NCBI GenBank assembly: GCA_964639245.1
Contig: CAZXCU010000014.1
Location: 69,607 to 133,606 of the forward strand
Source of the DNA: SB15 sp964639245
GTDB lineage: Bacteria > Chloroflexota > Anaerolineae > Aggregatilineales > J027
Length of the DNA stretch: 64,000 nucleotides
Reading direction: 5' to 3'
Position numbers and translations under genes: made by a program. This document shows positions 25,347 through 34,262 of the stretch, one piece after another. The notes under the pieces were generated by a model. It did not search any database and was not told the DNA's origin. It saw nothing but the letters and a program-made list of their open reading frames with translations. How positions within the stretch are numbered: position 1 is the first letter of the stretch; every line of letters begins with the position of its first letter.

Positions 25347-26839
25347 TGTGTCGCCCCCAAACTGGCCGAAACAAGGCTTGTGCGATTAAGTGAGTCGCCG
25401 CGCAGTTCCGCATGAAGTTTGCCATCATGCAGCACCAACACCCGATTACATAATCCCAGCAGTTCATCATCATCGCTGCTGTAAAACAAAATCGCTGTCC
25501 CTTCTTGACGCAGTTTATCCAGCAAACTGTAAAATTCACTTTTTGCGCCCACATCAATCCCTTTGGTGGGGTCGTTTAAGAGTAAAAGTTTTGGCGCACG
25601 TAGCAGCCACTTTCCAATCACCACTTTTTGAGCATTTCCCCCGCTTAAACTGTTGACGGGTGCATCGAGTGAAGCCATCACTAGGCGCAATTCTTCGCTA
25701 ACTCTGCTACCATCGCTGTAGGCTTTGGGCATTCGGATAGGCCAGCCATATTGAAGCCATGAAGGAAGTTGAAGATTGTCCAGAATCGAACGAATGGGCA
25801 GTAAGCCTTCCGCATTTCTATCGCCCGGCACAAGGGCAACTTCATGATTCATGGCTTGGCGTGGGTGATAAAAATGGACTTCCCGCCCACTAACCTTGAT
25901 TTTTCCGGTGAAGGGTATCGCCCCGAAAATCGCTAACAGTAAATCGGCCTGCCCCTGTCCCTGCAATCCGCCTAAGCCTAAGAGTTCACCGTCATGCAGT
26001 TCTAAAGAGATGCCCTTGAGCGTGTGCGTTTTAAGATTTTGCACTGATAGGCGGATGGGGGCATCTGACGGAACATCTTCGGCCTTCATCCGTTCCAGTG
26101 TGTTCACTGTCCCGGCAACCATCATTTCGACCAGTTCATGTTCGGTCACTTCGTGGATAGGGCGTTCTCCAACCGTATGCCCGTTGCGTAAAACAGTGGC
26201 GCGGTCAGCAATGCGGAAAATTTCTTCCATCCGATGCGATACAAACACAACAGCCATGCCCTGTTTTTTCCAATCTGCCACAAGTTCAAACAGACGCTTG
26301 ACCTGCTGGCTATCCAAACTGGCAGTGGCTTCATCTAAAATCATCAGGCGGGGATTAAAACTAAGGGCTTTTAAAATTTCAACGATTTGTTTTTCATCCG
26401 GCGAAAGCGCTTGAATCGGCGCTTCTGGAACAAGATTGGTTTTGTATGTCCCTTGAAATAAGTCTAAAAGTTCGCGGGTGCGGGCAATCATTTTGCGGGT
26501 GTTGACCAACCCGAATGTTAACGGTTCGTGGGTTAGCCAGATATTTTCTGCGACGGTTAAATCGGGAATGAGGCTGAGTTCTTGGTAAACGGCGCTAATC
26601 CCCTGTTTGCGGGCCGCTTGAGGAGCGCTAAACCGGACAGGGTGGTCATTGAGAAGTATTTGTCCACTATTGGGAGTGACAACCCCGGTGATAATTTTGC
26701 TCAGTGTGCTTTTGCCGCTCCCGTTTGCGCCTAAGAGCGCCATCACTTCACCGGAAGAAACGGTCAAATTGCCATCCGCTAAAGCCACCACTGCGCCATA
26801 ACTTTTGACTGCATTTTTGACAGATAAAGAAAAAACCAT
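25343..26839 (-). CDS. Sugar ABC transporter ATP-binding protein (RbsA/MglA type, two ATPase domains)
   Basis: 498 residues from the ATG at 26839; the longer frame crosses a repeat and was rejected. Domain 1 (about 1-235) has Walker A GANGSGKST, LSPDEKQIVEI in place of a canonical signature, Walker B LMILDEATASLD and VSHRMEEI. Domain 2 (about 260-498) has a degenerate P-loop GLGGLQGQGQ, signature LSGGNAQKV and LLLNDPTKGIDVGAK. This asymmetry is normal in the RbsA family. It powers the two-permease importer. The SD is weak, and a hairpin-rich repeat lies between it and the binding-protein gene. Confidence 0.92.
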   Translation of the reverse strand: MVFSLSVKNAVKSYGAVVALADGNLTVSSGEVMALLGANGSGKSTLSKIITGVVTPNSGQILLNDHPVRFSAPQAARKQGISAVYQELSLIPDLTVAENIWLTHEPLTFGLVNTRKMIARTRELLDLFQGTYKTNLVPEAPIQALSPDEKQIVEILKALSFNPRLMILDEATASLDSQQVKRLFELVADWKKQGMAVVFVSHRMEEIFRIADRATVLRNGHTVGERPIHEVTEHELVEMMVAGTVNTLERMKAEDVPSDAPIRLSVQNLKTHTLKGISLELHDGELLGLGGLQGQGQADLLLAIFGAIPFTGKIKVSGREVHFYHPRQAMNHEVALVPGDRNAEGLLPIRSILDNLQLPSWLQYGWPIRMPKAYSDGSRVSEELRLVMASLDAPVNSLSGGNAQKVVIGKWLLRAPKLLLLNDPTKGIDVGAKSEFYSLLDKLRQEGTAILFYSSDDDELLGLCNRVLVLHDGKLHAELRGDSLNRTSLVSASLGATQ

Positions 26840-26876
26840 GATTTTAAGTTTCCCACTGACAACGGGGCAAAAACAA

Positions 26877-26951
26877 CGGACGCGACTCGCAGAGATCACG
26901 TCCGCCGTGCTATTGCTGTACTTAAAAGTTAAACAGCATCCATGCTGTCCG
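26877..26951. repeat. Dispersed palindromic repeat, copy 4, with terminator-like hairpin on the minus strand
   Basis: Read on the minus strand, an ACAGCAT-GG-ATGCTGT palindrome comes first. A CGGACG...CGTCCG hairpin ending at 26877 then follows, with TTGTTTTT after it. It separates the binding-protein gene from the ATPase gene and could reduce read-through. Confidence 0.75.
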
Positions 26952-26965
26952 TTGTTAAGTTGCTT

Positions 26966-28087
26966 TTATTCGCTAACGAAGAAGGACGCAACTTCTTCTT
27001 GAGAGATGATGCCGTCCAGAGTGTAGGATTCCGGCAGGTCTTTGACTTCTTCGTACAGATCGGCAAAGTTGGCTTCCAGAACGGTTTCTTCACCATCCAT
27101 GTTTACGTAGGTGAATTCTTCGCTCACAACCACGTAAGGAATCGGAACGTAGAGCGTGTTGCCATACGGGCCAGCCAGTTGTTCTTCGTCCACCTGACCA
27201 CCCATCAAAATTTCAATCGCCACACGTAGGCCACTTGCACCAATGCCGGGCGGATTCACCACCCCCACAGCTTTGAAGTCGGGGCGTTCTTCCAGAATGG
27301 TGTTCCAGAGTTGCAGATAGCTGGCGCGGGCTTCACCTGTCACCAGAGGCCAGACATCGGGGTTGGCGGTGGAGAGAGCTGTCAACACACCAGTTGCCAT
27401 CCCATCCTGAGTCCATACACCGTCAATTTCGGGAATGGAAGCCAAAAATTCGGACATGACTTGCTGACCGGTGGCTTGATCCCACATGCCGGATTCACGC
27501 CCCACAACTTCAATGCCGGGGTAGTCCGCCAAAACTTCTTCGACACCCGTCATCCGGGCGGTGTTGGCGGGGTGGCCTACAAAGCCTTCAATCAACACAA
27601 TTTTGCCTTCACCGCCCAGTTGTTCCGCCAACCAGCGAGCGCTAATCCGCGCCCATTCGGTTTGGTCAATCACCACGTTGACGAGACCTTCGGCATCAAT
27701 TTCTTGGTCAACCGAAATCACTACAATGCCTTCAGCAATGGCATCTTCCAACACCAACCGCAGTGCTTCTGCATCACCGGGGTTGACGATGATCGCATCC
27801 ACTTCCTGATTCATCAGGTTTAGGATTTGCTGTTCTTGTCCGGCGGCATCGGTATCTTCACTTTCGATCACCAATTCAATTTCGATGCCTTTTTCTTCTT
27901 CGAGTTCCGCCGCTACATCTTCGATGTTTTGGATCATCTGGGTGCGCCATTCGCTGCCCACAAAGCTGTTAGAAATCCCAATTTTATACGATTCCTGCGC
28001 CACAACCCGCGCCGGACGATTCACACCCGCCACGCCAACTGCCAGCGCAACGACCATCAAAACAACCAGCAAGATTCGCTTTGTCAT
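26966..28087 (-). CDS. Sugar-binding protein of the RbsB/LacI-like fold
   Basis: 373 residues, ATG at 28087 after CAGGAG. The signal peptide is about 1-31 (ending ARVVAQ) with no lipobox cysteine. The mature protein has the type-1 layout: YKIGISNSFVGSEWRTQM, NLMNQEVDAIIVNPGDAEAL, IVVISVDQEID, GEGKIVLIEGFVG and DGVWTQDGMATG. It captures a pentose-, hexose- or polyol-like ligand for the ATPase and permeases downstream. It is first gene of the operon, driven by a strong promoter at 28173-28201 and facing the GntR gene. Confidence 0.92.
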   Translation of the reverse strand: MTKRILLVVLMVVALAVGVAGVNRPARVVAQESYKIGISNSFVGSEWRTQMIQNIEDVAAELEEEKGIEIELVIESEDTDAAGQEQQILNLMNQEVDAIIVNPGDAEALRLVLEDAIAEGIVVISVDQEIDAEGLVNVVIDQTEWARISARWLAEQLGGEGKIVLIEGFVGHPANTARMTGVEEVLADYPGIEVVGRESGMWDQATGQQVMSEFLASIPEIDGVWTQDGMATGVLTALSTANPDVWPLVTGEARASYLQLWNTILEERPDFKAVGVVNPPGIGASGLRVAIEILMGGQVDEEQLAGPYGNTLYVPIPYVVVSEEFTYVNMDGEETVLEANFADLYEEVKDLPESYTLDGIISQEEVASFFVSE

Positions 28088-28134
28088 AAAAATCTCCTGT
28101 AATTTATTGAATTGCTTGTATTTATTCGAGACTT

Positions 28135-28151
28135 ACGATAGACTCTATCGT
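28135..28151. promoter_or_regulatory. Candidate GntR operator
   Basis: ACGATAGA-C-TCTATCGT is a perfect 8-1-8 palindrome. It begins about 15 bp downstream of the predicted transcription start of the binding-protein operon, between the two divergent genes. Confidence 0.7.
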
Positions 28152-28172
28152 TAAAGTTACGAACATTTGCAC

Positions 28173-28201
28173 ATTATAACGTTCGCTAAAAAGCGCGTCA
28201 A
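28173..28201 (-). promoter_or_regulatory. Strong sigma-70 promoter of the RbsABC-type operon
   Basis: On the minus strand, TTGACG (28201-28196) and TATAAT (28178-28173) are separated by exactly 17 bp. Transcription should begin near 28166 and read toward the binding-protein gene. Confidence 0.8.
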
Positions 28202-28208
28202 ATTTCTC

Positions 28209-28970
28209 ATGCGACAACTCTTTATTCAAGATTTACCAATTAGCCCTGCTGACCCGGACAGCCCGATTCCCTTGTATTACCAAGTGGAAGCCGATTTGCG
28301 CGAACTGCTCAAAAATACAGAGTCGGGGGATATGCTGCCCCCTGAAACCGAACTTGCCGAAGCCTATGGGGTTGGACGGCATACTATCCGTGTTGCTTTG
28401 GGGCGTTTGGTGGCAGATAACCTCATCAGTCGCCGTGCCGGACACGGTACAGTGATTAAACCTGTCCCTGACCGCCGCCAGTTTTATCTTGACCGCAGTT
28501 TTACCCGTCAAATGGCGGAAATGGGTCTCAAAGCGCACTCCACCGTCCTCAAACACATGACCGGACAAATTCAGTCCAATGCTCCCAAACCGTTACAGGG
28601 CAAACTAGGCGCTCCTTTCTTTGCGCTCCATCGGTTGCGTTTTGGCAACGGCGAACCCATCGGATTGCAATATTCCACCATCATTACCGAACTGTGTCAC
28701 GGCCTTGAAAAACATGACTTCGCGGAAAATTCGCTCTATGCCATCCTTTCAAGCCACTTTCAGTTAGAAATTGTCCAGATTACTCATACCATCGCTGCGG
28801 TGATGGCGGATAAAAAACAGGCCGATTTGTTGCAAGTGCGCGAAGGTGATGCTTTGCTGGTCGTCAAAACGTCGGCTTATGTGGCGAACAACGAATTGAT
28901 TGAATACACCATCAGTTACTATCGGGCGGACAAATACGAGTACAACATTACCCATACCTACGCTCCCTAA
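28209..28970 (+). CDS. GntR-family regulator (HutC/UTRA subfamily)
   Basis: 253 residues from the ATG at 28209; the earlier in-frame ATG lies inside the promoter. The winged HTH is about 25-95: PLYYQVEADLRELL, LPPETELAEAYGVGRHTIR and RRAGHGTVI. The UTRA ligand domain follows (about 110-250): FALHRLRFGNGEPIGLQYST, ENSLYAIL and IEYTISYYRADKYEY. It probably represses the divergent importer through the ACGATAGACTCTATCGT site and is relieved by a sugar or sugar phosphate. Only 9 bp separate its stop from the convergent lactonase-like gene. Confidence 0.9.
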   Translation: MRQLFIQDLPISPADPDSPIPLYYQVEADLRELLKNTESGDMLPPETELAEAYGVGRHTIRVALGRLVADNLISRRAGHGTVIKPVPDRRQFYLDRSFTRQMAEMGLKAHSTVLKHMTGQIQSNAPKPLQGKLGAPFFALHRLRFGNGEPIGLQYSTIITELCHGLEKHDFAENSLYAILSSHFQLEIVQITHTIAAVMADKKQADLLQVREGDALLVVKTSAYVANNELIEYTISYYRADKYEYNITHTYAP

Positions 28971-28979
28971 TATCTCTGT

Positions 28980-29849
28980 TTAGTGCGACCAGCAGAATTT
29001 TTCGCCGCACCTCAGCACCCGATACGGCTGCATCGCTTCGGTAGCCATCAGTGTAAAGTCGCGTACATCCACTGTATTAAAAGTAAACATATCGTAGTGG
29101 TGCGGGATGAGCAGTCTGGCGTTGACTTCTTTTGCCAATTTTATTGCATCCTGCATGTTCATATTCGGCGGAACATGGAGTTGGGTACGCCGTTCATCTG
29201 TGCCGTTAATCGGCAAAAAGACGATATCCGGTTGAAATGCTTGTAACCGTGCCGCCAGCCCATCATAGGCCAATGTGTCCCCACTATGATATAGGGTCAG
29301 CCCATCCACCTGAAACACAAATCCTAAAAAGGGATAGCCCTGTTCAGGGGTGTAATCAAACTCAGGATGGGCGGAAGGAATCGCGTGAACGACCAACTCT
29401 GAATTAACAAGCGGTTTTAGACCTGTGTCAGTTTCATCCCCGCGTAAAGGCATCAACTTTTCACGCGGCAAGCCCAAACTCAGCGCATGGTCAACAATCG
29501 CCTGAGGCAAAACCAGCTTGGCAGACGGTGAATTTTTGAAAATCTCCGGTATTGTTACCGGATCAAGATGGTCAGAATGTTTATGGCTGGCAAAAATAAG
29601 ATCGACATGGGGCAATTCATGTCCCCGAATGGGCGCAGTGGTCATGCGAATATGCGGTTTTTCTGTCTGGGCATATTTGGCGGTGAGATGTTCGGATAAA
29701 TATAAATCCACAAAAAATAAGGTGGAAGCGGTTTTAATGGCATAACCGCTTTGCCCCAACCACCAAATCGCTACCTGTCTCGGTTGGGGGTGTGTATTCT
29801 CAATATCCGCCAGCAGTTCAGCGCCGCTTTGCACAGGTTGAATCATCAT
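28980..29849 (-). CDS. UlaG-like MBL-fold metallohydrolase
   Basis: 289 residues, metallo-beta-lactamase fold. SHKHSDHLD (HxHxDH) is the metal-binding motif. Further ligands are expected in the Ser-Ala-His-Pro-Glu segment, in LTLYHSGDTLAY and in LLIPHHYDMFTFN. WWLGQSGYAIKT near the N-terminus and the overall order match the UlaG (L-ascorbate-6-phosphate lactonase) group, which opens sugar lactones. The ATG overlaps the stop of the M24 gene. Both follow the operator at 30998-31019. A lactone from sugar oxidation is a reasonable substrate but is not shown. Confidence 0.85.
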   Translation of the reverse strand: MMIQPVQSGAELLADIENTHPQPRQVAIWWLGQSGYAIKTASTLFFVDLYLSEHLTAKYAQTEKPHIRMTTAPIRGHELPHVDLIFASHKHSDHLDPVTIPEIFKNSPSAKLVLPQAIVDHALSLGLPREKLMPLRGDETDTGLKPLVNSELVVHAIPSAHPEFDYTPEQGYPFLGFVFQVDGLTLYHSGDTLAYDGLAARLQAFQPDIVFLPINGTDERRTQLHVPPNMNMQDAIKLAKEVNARLLIPHHYDMFTFNTVDVRDFTLMATEAMQPYRVLRCGEKFCWSH

Positions 29850-30970
29850 TGCAGCCTCAACCCGCTTTTATCGTGATGAGTCAGAATTTCGACTCCATCT
29901 GCCGTAATCAACAGGGCATCTTCCAAACGAATGCTCAATTCACCGGGAATATAAACGCCCGGCTCAAGCATAATGACCATGCCCGCTTGTAAAATTTCTT
30001 CGCTGTACGGCACAATCCGCGGTGCTTCATGCCCTGAAACCCCCACACCATGTCCGGTGTGATGCGGATACACTGGCAAACCCGCCCGTTTAATAAAATG
30101 GCGCACTTTCTGGTCAATCTCTCGCGCCATGACACCGGGTTTAACCAGCGAAATGCCATACTCCAGCGCATCTTGCACCACCTGACGGACGGCGAGTTGC
30201 TGGGGGGTGGGGTCACTCGCAAAATACGACATGCAGCTATCGCTCCAATACCCCTGATGAATCGTACTCAAATCCACCGTCAGCGTGTCCTGTGGGTGAA
30301 TCACAAAATCGAGCGGCAGTCCGCCGATATTCTGCTGGCGCGAACTGACCACACAGTCATTCCCCAGAGGAACAATTTCCCCTGTTGCCTGATTAATCGC
30401 GCTGTGAATTGCCATCCACACATCAATTTCACGTAGGCCGGGTGCAACCGTTGCCCGTGCTATCTGGTGTCCCAGCTCAACCAGTTCAAAATTACGCCGC
30501 AGTTTGGCAATTTCTTCAGGAGTTTTAATGGCTCGCATCGGTTCAAGCCATTGATCGATGCGGGCAAATTCAGTTTCCGCCGCCAACAAATTTTGAATCA
30601 GATGGGTGATCGATGCACTTTCAATCCCAATTTTACGGGGAGCAGGGGGGATGAATTTTTGCAGGGCTGCACCTAAATTACGTCCCGATGCAATGGGTTC
30701 TTGAATTGTATATCCCTCATAAGTCACCACATCATAATCTGATTGTGGTGGCGGGGCATAGGTTTGATGCACGTCCAGCACAATGAGGGTGAAGTGGTGT
30801 TTTTCATACCACACCAGCGCTGGCCCACCTACAAAGATATTGGTACCAAGATGAATCGGCGGGGCAAAACCTGTCAGCCATTTAACGCTTTCCAGCGAGG
30901 AAAACAGGGCATAATCAATCTTTTGGGAGTCGAGCAAAGAAGCTGTTTTTTGACGCTGTAGTGTGTGCAT
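29846..30970 (-). CDS. M24-family metallopeptidase-fold protein (Xaa-Pro peptidase/creatinase-like)
   Basis: 374 residues from the ATG at 30970. The N-terminal creatinase-like domain is about 1-130 and the pita-bread domain about 150-374. All five metal ligands are present: the Asp residues in TVDLSTIHQGYWSDS, the His in HTGHGVGVSGHE, and the Glu residues in IMLEPGVYIPG and IRLEDALLIT. It could be a proline-specific peptidase. Its place in a LacI-controlled sugar block, coupled to a lactonase-like gene, leaves open a hydrolase on another C-N bond. It is first gene of its operon, 28 bp downstream of a palindromic operator. Confidence 0.85.
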   Translation of the reverse strand: MHTLQRQKTASLLDSQKIDYALFSSLESVKWLTGFAPPIHLGTNIFVGGPALVWYEKHHFTLIVLDVHQTYAPPPQSDYDVVTYEGYTIQEPIASGRNLGAALQKFIPPAPRKIGIESASITHLIQNLLAAETEFARIDQWLEPMRAIKTPEEIAKLRRNFELVELGHQIARATVAPGLREIDVWMAIHSAINQATGEIVPLGNDCVVSSRQQNIGGLPLDFVIHPQDTLTVDLSTIHQGYWSDSCMSYFASDPTPQQLAVRQVVQDALEYGISLVKPGVMAREIDQKVRHFIKRAGLPVYPHHTGHGVGVSGHEAPRIVPYSEEILQAGMVIMLEPGVYIPGELSIRLEDALLITADGVEILTHHDKSGLRLQ

Positions 30971-30997
30971 AAAAACCAATTTCTAAAATTATTTCCT

Positions 30998-31019
30998 GTT
31001 ACGCAATCGATTGCGTAAC
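30998..31019. promoter_or_regulatory. LacI-family operator A
   Basis: The core TTACGCAATCGATTGCGTAA (30999-31018) is a perfect 20-bp palindrome, extended by one more pair at each end. It lies upstream of the minus-strand M24 operon and about 175 bp upstream of the plus-strand dehydrogenase. A near-identical site is at 37446. Confidence 0.9.
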
Positions 31020-31194
31020 TTTCCTCTCTACGTTACCATAGGTATTGAAAGGATGCAAGTCATCCAAAAAAATTGTCGGGGCAGGTCTTACCCCACGCTC
31101 ACCCTCCCCAACGCATTGAAAAGGGAATCCACCGCACAGCAGGGGTAAAAATGCACGGCACAGTGACCTGTCCAAGTGATCGATAGGATATTTT

Positions 31195-32229
31195 ATGAAA
31201 GCTGTGATGAAAGTTGCACGCGGGGTTGGGAACATCGAACTCCGCGAGATTGAAGAACCTGCGCCACAAGCAGGTCAAGTCAAAATTAAAGTTCATGCGG
31301 CGGGCATTTGCGGGACAGACATGCACATTTACAAAGACGAATTTAAATCTGTTCCGCCGGTGGTCTTGGGGCATGAAGTCGCCGGAGAAATTGTTGAAAT
31401 TGGTGAAGGCGTAACCGGTATCGAAACAGGCGCACGGGTGACAACTGAAACTTATTTTTATACCTGTGGTGTGTGTCGCTACTGTCGCAATGGACAAAAT
31501 AACCTATGTTTGAATCGCCGTTCGATTGGGTCAGCCGTCAATGGTGGATTCACCCAATATCTGGTTGTGCCAGCGAAAAATATCCACCGTTTGCCTGACC
31601 ATGTAGATTTTCTGGCAGGAGCATTAACCGAACCCTTGGCCTGTGTCGTGCATGGGGTATTAGGCACACCTACGGTTGCGGCTGGTGATGTCGCGGTTAT
31701 TGCAGGGCCGGGCGCGATTGGCCTTTTAACCCTGCAAGTGGTTAAGGCATCGGGCGCAAAAGCGGTGATTTTAGGCACAGATGGCGACGAACCGCGCATG
31801 GAACTTGCCCGCAGTTTTGGCGCAGATTACGTTATTAATGTGCAGCGCGACGACCCCAAACCCCTCATCGCGGACATCACGCCTGAAGGTTTGGGTGCGG
31901 ATGTGGTTTATGAATGTTCAGGCGCGGGGGCGGCGGCAGCCCAACTTTTGGAGTTGGTACGGCGGCGCGGCAAGTATGTGCAAATCGGACTGTTTGGCAA
32001 ACCGATTGCGTGGGATGTTGACCAGATTTGCTACCGTGAACTGACGGTGACAGGCAGCAACGCCAGCACCCCGCCCGCGTGGATTCGTGCTGTTCAACTT
32101 CTGGAAAGTGGGCAGGTGCAAACCAAACCCCTTATTAGCCATATTTTTGATGTGACCGATTGGCAAAAAGCCTTTGATACCTTTGAATCCAAACAAGGGA
32201 TTAAAATGATCTTACAGCCCGTCGGATAA
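31195..32229 (+). CDS. Zinc-dependent medium-chain alcohol/polyol dehydrogenase
   Basis: 344 residues, ATG at 31195. The catalytic zinc region AAGICGTDMHIYKD and GHEVAGEI is intact. The structural zinc cluster is CGVCRYCRNGQNNLC (four Cys). The Rossmann motif is AVIAGPGAIGLLTLQVVKASG. This is the sorbitol/threonine/xylitol dehydrogenase layout: NAD(P)-dependent oxidation of a secondary alcohol on a sugar or polyol. It starts the plus-strand run of dehydrogenase, DUF4432, SDR and LacI. Its leader holds operator A. The substrate is unknown. Confidence 0.9.
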   Translation: MKAVMKVARGVGNIELREIEEPAPQAGQVKIKVHAAGICGTDMHIYKDEFKSVPPVVLGHEVAGEIVEIGEGVTGIETGARVTTETYFYTCGVCRYCRNGQNNLCLNRRSIGSAVNGGFTQYLVVPAKNIHRLPDHVDFLAGALTEPLACVVHGVLGTPTVAAGDVAVIAGPGAIGLLTLQVVKASGAKAVILGTDGDEPRMELARSFGADYVINVQRDDPKPLIADITPEGLGADVVYECSGAGAAAAQLLELVRRRGKYVQIGLFGKPIAWDVDQICYRELTVTGSNASTPPAWIRAVQLLESGQVQTKPLISHIFDVTDWQKAFDTFESKQGIKMILQPVG

Positions 32230-32239
32230 AATAATTGAT

Positions 32240-32305
32240 AAAGGCAGGTGCTAAGAGCATTTCATGGTGCAAAACCCAATCTTTGGATGCCTGTCATCTG
32301 CCTTT
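32240..32305 (+). other. Possible structured RNA leader before the DUF4432 gene
   Basis: AAAGGCAGGTG (32240-32250) pairs with CATCTGCCTTT (32295-32305), an 11-bp stem with one G-T pair. It encloses two small hairpins, GCT-AAG-AGC (32250-32258) and CCAA-TCT-TTGG (32276-32286). No T-run follows. I do not recognise a known riboswitch. Confidence 0.35.
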
Positions 32306-32330
32306 AAACTTAAAAATACAGGGAAAAATA

Positions 32331-33404
32331 ATGTTTGACCGAGAAATCCTTCAAAAACACAGCGTAGACATCCGCCAATTCATGGACTGCCGCGAATCGA
32401 CCCTGCCCAACGGCATGAGAATCTTGGATGTCTACAATGGCAGCGGCCTGCATTTTACGATTCTGCCCGATAGAGGTATGGACATCTGGACAGCCCATTA
32501 CAATGGCTTGCCCCTCACATGGATTAGTCAGGGGTCGCCGCACCCACCGGATTATGGCAGCAATTGGTTACGCCAATTCAACGGCGGACTATTGACCACC
32601 TGCGGTTTAACCCATGTCGGCCCGCCCGAAGTGGATGACATTACTGGCGAAAACCGTGATATTCATGGCAATTTTACCCGCTTAAGGGCGACCAACATCG
32701 CTGTAAATGTCGTGAGTGACTTCAAACAAAATCTCCAAGCCTTAAAAATTTCGGGGACATTGGCAGAAGGGCGTTTATTTGGCGAGCAAATGCTGCTCCA
32801 ACGCCTCTATTGGGTGAAATTGGGCGAACCCCAAATCAATATCACCGATGTTGTGACGAATTTATCCGATAAACCGACCCCCTTCATGCTTTTGTATCAT
32901 TTTAATGTCGGTTATCCGCTTGTCCGCGAAGGGACAAAATTACACCTTCCTGCTGTTAAAAGCGCTCCACGGGATGCTGCCGCCAAAGTCGGTTTTGACA
33001 CCTGGCCTGATTATTCTGCTGCGATTCCCGACTACGCCGAACAGGTTTTTTACCATCACACAAAATCTGACGAGGGCAAAACGCAAGTTGTTCTAGCCAA
33101 CCCCGATTTTGGCGTGGAATTGGCTTGGGCAACGAACACTTTACCCTACTTCACCCAATGGAAAAATGTTCGACAGGGAATTTATGTGAGTGGGATTGAA
33201 CCGGGTAACTGCATTCCCGAAGGCCAAAATGCAGCGCGTAAAAATGGACGCTTGGTCATGTTGCAACCCAACGAAACCCGCTATTTTGAAACGCATTTGA
33301 CCGTTTTAGGCGATGCAGAAGCTATTCAAAACAGTCTCAATCAAATTGAGCAGATTCAAATGAACGGCACCCCCACTGAACATTGCAAATTAGATGAATT
33401 TTGA
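32331..33404 (+). CDS. DUF4432 / aldose-1-epimerase-like protein
   Basis: 357 residues from the ATG at 32331; the 32 upstream codons run through the stem-loop leader and were not used. It is a galactose-mutarotase-like beta-sandwich: GLHFTILPDRGMDIWTAHY, GGLLTTCGLTHVGPP, ENRDIHGNFTRL, LLYHFNVGYPLVREGTKLHL and GIYVSGIEPGNC. Members are thought to epimerise or mutarotate sugars, but most are uncharacterised. It sits between two dehydrogenases, so a sugar or sugar acid anomer is the likely ligand. The SDR gene follows after 9 bp. Confidence 0.85.
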   Translation: MFDREILQKHSVDIRQFMDCRESTLPNGMRILDVYNGSGLHFTILPDRGMDIWTAHYNGLPLTWISQGSPHPPDYGSNWLRQFNGGLLTTCGLTHVGPPEVDDITGENRDIHGNFTRLRATNIAVNVVSDFKQNLQALKISGTLAEGRLFGEQMLLQRLYWVKLGEPQINITDVVTNLSDKPTPFMLLYHFNVGYPLVREGTKLHLPAVKSAPRDAAAKVGFDTWPDYSAAIPDYAEQVFYHHTKSDEGKTQVVLANPDFGVELAWATNTLPYFTQWKNVRQGIYVSGIEPGNCIPEGQNAARKNGRLVMLQPNETRYFETHLTVLGDAEAIQNSLNQIEQIQMNGTPTEHCKLDEF

Positions 33405-33413
33405 GGAAGCGCG

Positions 33414-34202
33414 ATGAAGGGTTTACAAGGCAAAAAAATTTTAGTCACCGGGGCGAGTCTGGGTATTGGGCAGGCGGCGGCGATTCGTCTTGCCGAAGAA
33501 GGCGCACACATCGCCATCAACTATCGCAAAAGCGAAAAAGAAGCCCATGACACGCTCGCCGTTGTGCAAAAATACAGCCAGCACAGTTTTCTGGTGCAGG
33601 CCGATGTCTCTAAAGACGAGGATGTCTCCCGTCTCTACCAGACCTGCTACGAACAATGGGGTGGGTTGGATATGCTCATTAACAATGCAGCCTTCCTTTA
33701 TCCCGAAGACTCGGACAAACTCACCATGACCGACTTTGACCGCATCATTGGCACGAATTTGCGCGGGGCGTTCATGTGCGCTCAACAGGCTATTCAGCAT
33801 TTTCTAGCGGAAAACAAAGCGGGTGTGATTGTCAATGTTTCAAGTGTGCATCAGATTATCCCTAAACCGCGTTTTGTGGCATACTCTATCAGCAAAGGGG
33901 GGATGCAAAATATGACCACGACTCTCGCGCTGGAATATGCCGATAAAAATATCCGGGTGAATGCGGTTGCACCCGGCGCGATTCTCACCCCCATGAATGA
34001 TGCGTGGCGGTATGATGAGCAGAAAACAGCCGATGTCGAAAGCCATATTCCGATGAAACGGGCCGGGGAGGCATGGGAATGTGCCGCGTTGATTGCCTTT
34101 CTCTGTTCGGATGAAGCCGCCTATATTACCGGACAAACCATCTATATTGATGGTGGGTTGACCCTGTATGCCGATTTCAAAACTTCGTGGTCATCAGAAT
34201 AA
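33414..34202 (+). CDS. SDR-family oxidoreductase (glucose-1-dehydrogenase-like)
   Basis: 262 residues, ATG at 33414 after GAGGAAG. Classical SDR motifs are complete: TGASLGIG, NNAA in MLINNAAFLYPE, Ser in VNVSSVHQII, YSISKGG (YxxxK) and PGAILTPMND. NAD(P)-dependent sugar or polyol dehydrogenase activity is the usual role. It lies in the same run as the zinc dehydrogenase and DUF4432 genes, with the LacI regulator 60 bp downstream. Confidence 0.9.
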   Translation: MKGLQGKKILVTGASLGIGQAAAIRLAEEGAHIAINYRKSEKEAHDTLAVVQKYSQHSFLVQADVSKDEDVSRLYQTCYEQWGGLDMLINNAAFLYPEDSDKLTMTDFDRIIGTNLRGAFMCAQQAIQHFLAENKAGVIVNVSSVHQIIPKPRFVAYSISKGGMQNMTTTLALEYADKNIRVNAVAPGAILTPMNDAWRYDEQKTADVESHIPMKRAGEAWECAALIAFLCSDEAAYITGQTIYIDGGLTLYADFKTSWSSE

Positions 34203-34262
34203 TAATCTGCACAGGCGTGGTTTAAAAACGGTGTGATTAACCCTATACATGAAAGATGAATT

